Assembly (NCBI RefSeq): GCF_000213175.1
Contig: NW_009799099.1
Span: forward strand, 484,038-548,037
DNA length: 64,000 nt
Direction: 5' to 3'
Source: Neurospora tetrasperma FGSC 2508
Taxonomy: Eukaryota > Ascomycota > Sordariomycetes > Sordariales > Sordariaceae
The notes below the pieces were generated by a model that worked only from the letters and a program-made list of their open reading frames with translations, searched no databases and was not told the origin of the DNA. Positions 58,577-64,000 of this stretch are shown one piece after another. Each line of letters begins with the position of its first letter. Position 1 is the first letter of the stretch. Made by a program: the position numbers and the translations under genes.

Positions 58577-60265
58577 TTAAGCCGTATGCTGCCCATCCTC
58601 TCCGTCTCTCAAAGCCAACAGGGCTCTCACGTCCGACACGTACTGCAGACCTTCGAGGAACGGTATCAAGTACATCAGATCGAGGTCCGTCGGGTCGCTA
58701 ATCCAGCCTTGTATGGGTATCGCATTGTCTGTGTTTTGCGTTATTCCCTCTTGTTAGCACTAGTTTCCCTCCAGCAAGTTGTACACGGGCATAAACAGAA
58801 CAGAACAGAAACAAAACTTACCCTGATGAAACATATAACTCAACGGGCTATTATCCAATATCATGACCTTGCTCAGATCCGGCTCTACCGAGCTCAGATC
58901 CTTGATAAACGCCCCATGCCTAAACGTGCAATGCTGCCGATAATACCTGGCCGAGAAGTACTTGCGGTCGCTCTCCAGCCAGTCGATCACGGGGTCCGCA
59001 TACTCCTGCACCGACGCCGTGAACACCACCAGGTTGTACCACTTGCTGACGCGTCGCAGGAACTCGTCGCAATGGGGGCGCTTGTGCACGTAGTAGAGGA
59101 TGGGATGCTGCGGCCCGATGGTCTGTTGCCCGCCCACGCCCACATAAGTCGTGTTCAGTCGCACTTCAACCATGTGGCCCGAGGACATGCGGCCGCCTTT
59201 GGACATGGAGTGAATTAGGGTCTCGTCGAGGTCGAGGATGAGCGTCTTTTGGTGCTTGAGGTTGGCTGGATCGACGGCGCTGATCTTGTACGAGGGCTGG
59301 CGCTTGGGGATCAGAGGCCTTGGGGGCGCCGGCGTCTTGGGGTACTTGGTCAGGGCACCGACGGGCGATGTGGGTGACTTGAGCTGGGCCGAGATGTCGT
59401 TGCCGGGGACGCTAAGGTTTTGCTGGCCGGACCCGCCGTTGCCGTCGCTATTAGTGGTAGATCGGCCGGAGGCGGAGGAGCGGTCCTTTCGCTGTTTGCG
59501 CTGTCGTAGGGAGTCGGCGTCCGAGTGAAGCTTAATTCTTATGGAGCGTCGTGCCGGTGCGATTTCTTCAGAGTCCTGGGATGATTTCGACTTAAGACGT
59601 CGTCCGCTGCTGCTACTACCTGTCCGGCTTTCCACCTCCGATTCGGACTCGGACGAGAGTCCTGACGATGAGGAGCCGCTAGAACGGAGGCGAGACTTTC
59701 GTGACTTGCGAATGCTTCCTCCGCTACCTGCCCCGTCCAGGTTGGCGTCAGACAGGGCAGCCGCCTCGTGGTAATCCATTGCCATTTCCTTGGCGTTTCC
59801 TCCATATCGACCAAAGAGTTTCCGTAATTGTTTGGTAGGCGCAAAGTTGCCCTCGGCATCGTAGAACAAAGCGACCAAGTAGAGGCCAGGCGCAGCAATC
59901 GTCATGAGCAGCCAGCGTATAGACTCGACAATGGCAAACGCGAAGCGCTTCGGGAGGGATGCCCATGTGGTCGGCGACTTGGGCTGATCTTGGGCTAGCA
60001 GAGGGGTCTTCTCGTCGGCATCGTAGTGCTGTCCATCGTATCCCCCTTGTGCAGCCGTCTCCTTGTCCTCGGCCTCTTCTGACAGTGTGTTGTTTTTGTT
60101 GGCTAGACCCAACAGCTCATCGTTGCTGCGCGACCCATGATGATCGTTCTCCTCTTTGCTGCTAAGATGGTGGGCCAGACTGAGTGCGCTTATAGAGTTC
60201 GATCGAGACGGGGTCGGGCTGGACGTTGGTGATACTCGGGCCGAGATGATGTTTAAGGAGTTCAT
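58577..60265 (-). CDS. nem1: Nem1-type nuclear-envelope phosphatase (CTDNEP1/Dullard family)
   Basis: The model is complement(58577..58728, 58822..60265), 531 aa, with a 93 b intron (GTAAGT donor, CACAG acceptor, phase 1). Residues about 108-135 form the membrane segment (RWLLMTIAAPGLYLVALFYD). A Ser/Arg/Lys-rich linker spans about 185-280. The catalytic FCP1-like domain begins with DLDETLIHS (345-353), giving the DxDxT nucleophile motif, and continues with YVHKRPHCDEFLRRVSKWY, LVVFTASVQEYADPVIDWL and KVMILDNSPLSYMFHQ. Exon 2 supplies the C-terminal helices (AIPIQGWISDPTDLDLMYLI). With Spo7, Nem1 dephosphorylates the lipin Pah1 at the ER/nuclear membrane and so sets phospholipid versus triglyceride synthesis. 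Another in-frame ATG lies at 60352; I prefer 60265 because MNSLNIISARVS fits the family start. Confidence 0.92.
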
Positions 60266-63200
60266 CTTGCCAGCGCGGGGAAAGCCATGAAGGACGCCAA
60301 TGCGAACCGCGCCCAGTGGCAGTTGCAAACTGTGTGACGGCGACAGCGACAACGGTGGGTTTATTCGAGCAAAGATCGATGATGTATGGTAGCCAATTCC
60401 GCGCGGCCCCTACTGTTAAACAAAAATCGTCGGACGTGGGATTGGGATTGGGCTTGGGGTGGCCTGCAGGGTACGGGAGGGGCGTTTGTTGCCCGGCCGA
60501 GGTTTGGTGTTGCGCAGCGACCGAAAGCTGTTCGGTTGCTCTGTGACGGGGAACTATTGCGGATGGCGAGGATGGTTGGACTGAAAGCCGCAAAAAAGAG
60601 AGCGGGCGCTGGAGAAACGAACGGTTACGTGGATATGGCTTGTTTCCCGTTAGGTTAGGTTTGTATGATTTGTTGGCCGAGATCCGGTTGGGGAACTTTT
60701 TGGGGAAGATCGAGAAGCAGCGAGCTACATACACTAGGGCCGGAGTCTGGAGACGGGCAACGATCCAATGTTGGGGTCAGAGCCTGGAGGTCTGGAGACT
60801 GGAGACTACTGGAGACTCGGGGGGGTCGCGCGAAGAAGGGGCCAATGTCGTCAACCGCACGCAGTGTAATAACCTTTTCTGTGGTTTCCAGAAACAATCG
60901 GTTACATACTCTTTCTTTTCTTTTTGAAGTTGTTTCCAAAAAGAGTTGCAAGTTCCATTCAGGTTGCAAAAACTTAATGTTGCCTGTCGAACTTCGAACA
61001 GCGCAAGTGGTGAGATGGGATGTCCGAGACCCGCCCAGATTTGGTTGGCTACTTATCAAAAAATACGAACATGACACCCTTTCTGGGTAATCGATAGGGA
61101 TCGGAGTAAGAAAAAAGAAAAAGAAAAAGAAAAAGAAGGGTGGTGACCGCCCAGTTCCAAAGATCGACCTCACAGGCAAGATACAAACAAAGTCAACAAC
61201 CCCGGTTTATAATAACTTCACGAAGCCCAGAAAGTACAACTAAGCACTGATATCTGCCGGCCATATTATGTACATGTGTCGCTTTTATATCGGGGTTTCA
61301 TTTGGTGATGCCGTCGTGGTGGTGAAGAGCTCCCGTCCTGAATGGTTTTCTCTCTTCTCCAATTATCGAGTGGCGCCCAGCTATCACAAACAACGACATT
61401 TACTCCAGTCCAGTCCAGTCGCCAACACAACGGGACGCTAGCCGAACAGCACGGGGATGGTAACGACTACTGTAACGAGACAACAACGGCGGCGGCTCAG
61501 TGGCTGTTCACCAGAAATAATGGGCTTAAAAAAAAAAACGGGCATCTCGACGGGGTTTCCAGGGGTGCTCAACAAATGCCATTTCATCCACTGAATCCAT
61601 TCACGTGTTCCTCCCGACTGACTTGACAACGAGCGGACGAGCGAGCGGGAAACCCGATCGACCTGCCTAGGCCCCCTCCGTCGTCGGCCATCTCGATGAA
61701 TGGATGGGCCATGGCGGGGTGGGTTCCACATCCACAATTCACAGCGCGAGGTGCTGCTGTCACCTGCAGTCAACACAACAACAACGCTGCAGGCAACAAA
61801 CCTAACCACTCAACATCAGCGCCGACACAACATGGGACCTCCTTGGTTAGATTTCTTTTGGTGATAGCAACACCAATTGATTGAACTTGAACCTTTCTGT
61901 GTTTGTTCACTGTTTCTATCTGGATTTGTACCCTCGTTCAGTCCCTGACAATATTTGGTTTTAACGACACAGTAGTCCGTGCAAAATTTAAATAACACTG
62001 GAAACAATTTCACATGTTCGTCTTTTCCCTCTCTTCAATACATACCCATGCTCCATGCAATCAACCCCGTCATAAATACTACTATGATCTCTTTGCAAAA
62101 GCGAACAAATGGCGAGACCCTGATAGCAGCCCAATGCAACTCAAGCGAAGAAAAAAAAGACCATCATCAAATCATAGAATATACCAACCGAGGTTGTAGG
62201 GGAAAAAAAAAAAAAGGGGGGGGGGGGTTTTCGTTTTCGCTTTTGGGCCACCCGTTCCTGCATTTGTTTAGTTTCTCTTTCTTTTACCCCTGAATGTTGC
62301 GTTGGTTGGGCTGATGGATGTATGGCTGGATTTCTTCACCGATCTCGCTGCTCTTTCTTCCACGAGCGGTTCTGGAAAATTGCACTGCACTGCAGCTAAT
62401 GACTAGGCACGATACCAATAGTATGTAATGTACTAGGGGACTAACGAACATCTTGGTCCTATTGCCTACTTTGGGATGGTACCCTGGAAATGCGGTCTGG
62501 AAGTTGGGGCTTAGTGCAGTGCCATTGTTTAGTTTTGAATTTGAATATAAAGTGGCTTCGAGTCTACCTCCTGTCATTGTTTGTTGAATGGCTATTGGTA
62601 TCTACGATGGTGAGATATGTTCGGGAGACCTGAGCATGCATTTGCATGTGTCCTTCCTCAGTCAAAGGGGCGGCGGATCTTGCATGGCAGGCTTGGGGTG
62701 ATTTGTTCCCTCCCCCCGATTGGTTACCAGACCTTGAGCTGAAGACCAGAAAGAGGATGAGGTTAAAGGTGAGATGTTTACAGTCCTACTCGTGGAGGTG
62801 AGAATGCTGAGCAGGGCTGGAGAGGAATGGTATATGAATTAGGACATTTGGCTTCACAGGCGTGGTGATACGTCATAAGGCAAGGCGCGGCTACAGTTTG
62901 AGCTTCCCAGCGTCTAACAAGATTTCAGAGGGCGAGAAACAAAATCAAACTCCATGAAGGAAACCAGTTCATCACCGTATGGTTCTCCATGCAAGAGCTG
63001 GTGCAGCCAAGCGAGCGAACACCAGTCATCCAGGAGACTAGCTTGAGGACCGGCAGAATGCTCAATGATCATACCCAAAGACAAGAGAACTGGAACTGAC
63101 CAAGGGAACGTCCGGATGTGCGTGAATAGAATGGGATCCTGACAAGGCTGGAAATCACATGCGATCTGTTGAGCCGACCGTGAACAAGGCTTCAGGTGTC

Positions 63201-63385
63201 GTGTGAGATCCAAAACCAGCACATGCCGATACCCATAAAAGAGGTCCATGTCTTGTCTATGCCAACTCCAATTCGAACCGTGTGGGAATAAAGATGGTGA
63301 TATACAGGTTAGTCTATTGAGTACTAGTTCTCTCTCTCGGGAACTGCACCCTGGTTCCGTGCCCAAGTATCGTAAAGTCCATCGC
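60266..63385. other. Intergenic: 3.1 kb with no firmly supported gene
   Basis: The left end is the promoter of Nem1 and the right end is the 3' side of QCR8. It holds AAAAAG repeats near 61110-61136 and an A run plus 12-G run at 62203-62227. A weak ORF at 62290-62577 (minus) has a hydrophobic N terminus (LVHYILLVSCLVISC) but AT-rich codons. Nothing else looks coding. Confidence 0.5.
62203..62227. repeat. A13-G12 homopolymer junction
   Basis: Thirteen A followed directly by twelve G, read directly from the sequence. Such a junction is prone to sequencing length error, so the exact counts should be taken with care. Confidence 0.85.
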
Positions 63386-64000
63386 TTACTCCTCCTGGCC
63401 AGCGAACTCAGCACGACCGGCCTTCGAGTTGAGGTAGTGGTTCCTAACCAGCAGAATCCCCTGTTAGAATGTGGCACTCTCTTGAACGACGACAACAACG
63501 GTCCCTCCTTTGCCATCCCGTGATCGAAATCCCTCGGGGCTGTGGGTGGTGGTGATGCAACGTACCGCTCGACAGCCCAGTTCATGATGTAGTAGCCGGC
63601 AACGAGGGAGGGGGCCCAGTAGAGGAACTGGGAGCTGACACGTCTGAAGGTGTTGAAGACGGCGTCGTGGGCAGTGCCGGCGAGGGGGTTCTGGCGGTTA
63701 GGGCTGATACCGTAGGAGATGATGCCCCTCTGCTTCATGCCACCTATTCGTCGAGAAGAGAAACAACATGGGTTAGATGGTCTTGTTCTGTCTCCAGGGT
63801 CGTCTCATCGGTTCGTCAAGGGTTCGGCGTGCGGGCGAGTGGGCGGGCGGTCATCAAGGTTCTTCGTCTTCTGGCTCGGCCATCTGTCGTGCCCTCATAT
63901 TCCCATTCCCTCCCATCCCGGTATTTCCCGTTGTTGAAGAATTGCCGTATGTTTGGTATCGGTGCATCGTCAATTGCAAAGGTTCCTACTCACCAAAGTT
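63386..64000 (-). CDS. qcr8: Cytochrome bc1 complex subunit 8 (QCR8), 5' end outside window
   Basis: The model is complement(63386..63443, 63566..63743, 63994..>64000). The last seven bases of the window are the end of an upstream exon (AACTTTG before a GTGAGT donor), and the phase fits the next exon, which begins Gly-Gly-Met. That exon reads MKQRGIISYGISPNRQNPLAG, then FRRVSSQFLYWAPSLVAGYYIMNWAVER with the single membrane helix. The last exon gives NHYLNSKAGRAEF and ends in EE. QCR8 is a small subunit of respiratory complex III in the inner mitochondrial membrane and contacts cytochrome b and the quinone-site region. The start codon lies beyond position 64000. The identification is firm. Confidence 0.95.

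Noticed and set aside
62290-62577. Minus-strand ORF with a hydrophobic start (LVHYILLVSCLVISC) as a small secreted protein
   Set aside because: Codons are AT-rich and unlike the genes here, the frame includes CTGCAG/TTCCAG acceptor-like sites, and no family was recognised. Kept only as a remote possibility.
1-64000. CRISPR arrays, tRNA, 5S rRNA, transposons or prophage
   Set aside because: No evenly spaced direct repeats with unique spacers, no cloverleaf with a GTTCRA box, no 5S match and no transposase or reverse-transcriptase motif were seen in a manual read.

Overview
The window reads as nuclear DNA of a filamentous ascomycete, most likely a Sordariales fungus of the Neurospora/Sordaria type. 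The evidence is short GT-AG introns (mostly 55-80 b) with CTAAC-like branch sites, strong C-ending codon bias in the genes, wide intergenic spaces full of GTAG/CTAC, CA, CAA and CT microsatellites, and housekeeping proteins that match the fungal forms. No CRISPR array, tRNA, rRNA, transposon, virus remnant or secondary-metabolite cluster was found. All gene models were built by hand from splice signals and reading-frame phase, with no transcript data.

Left third (1-31.6 kb). A 5.7 kb gene-free, microsatellite-rich stretch is followed by a coiled-coil protein gene (minus). Then comes a divergent pair of ribosomal-protein genes, eL30 (minus) and uL16 (plus), sharing a 430 b promoter. Two large low-complexity proteins of unknown function follow: 696 aa, and 1218 aa with a Cys/His motif at its N terminus. 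Next are the acidic stalk protein P1 (minus) and, divergent from it, a DUF2408 protein of the yeast Cub1 (YPL260W) type.

Middle (33-48 kb). A 1431-residue RS/RE-rich protein (minus) carries Ala/Gly-rich helical repeats of the DUF3824 kind. It is followed by a VAP/Scs2-type ER membrane protein (minus, seven exons), a UBA-zinc finger-UBX p97 adaptor (plus) and a YCII-like small enzyme with a mitochondrial-type leader (plus).

Right third (48-64 kb). This holds a very acidic unknown protein, eIF2B beta (minus) divergent from the H/ACA snoRNP protein NHP2 (plus), a small DUF1761-like membrane protein, the Nem1-type nuclear-envelope phosphatase, and the 3' part of QCR8 (cytochrome bc1 subunit 8), which runs off the window end.

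Five of the genes serve ribosome production or translation (eL30, uL16, P1, eIF2B beta, NHP2). Three act at the ER/nuclear membrane or with p97 (VAP, Nem1, UBX). No new multi-gene system is evident. The points most worth following are a reading-frame conflict at the 3' end of the 1218 aa gene, a foldback repeat at 48.6-48.9 kb, a degenerate 15-b tandem array at 50.2 kb, a NAGNAG splice site in the UBX gene, and an alternative-start arrangement in the YCII-like gene.
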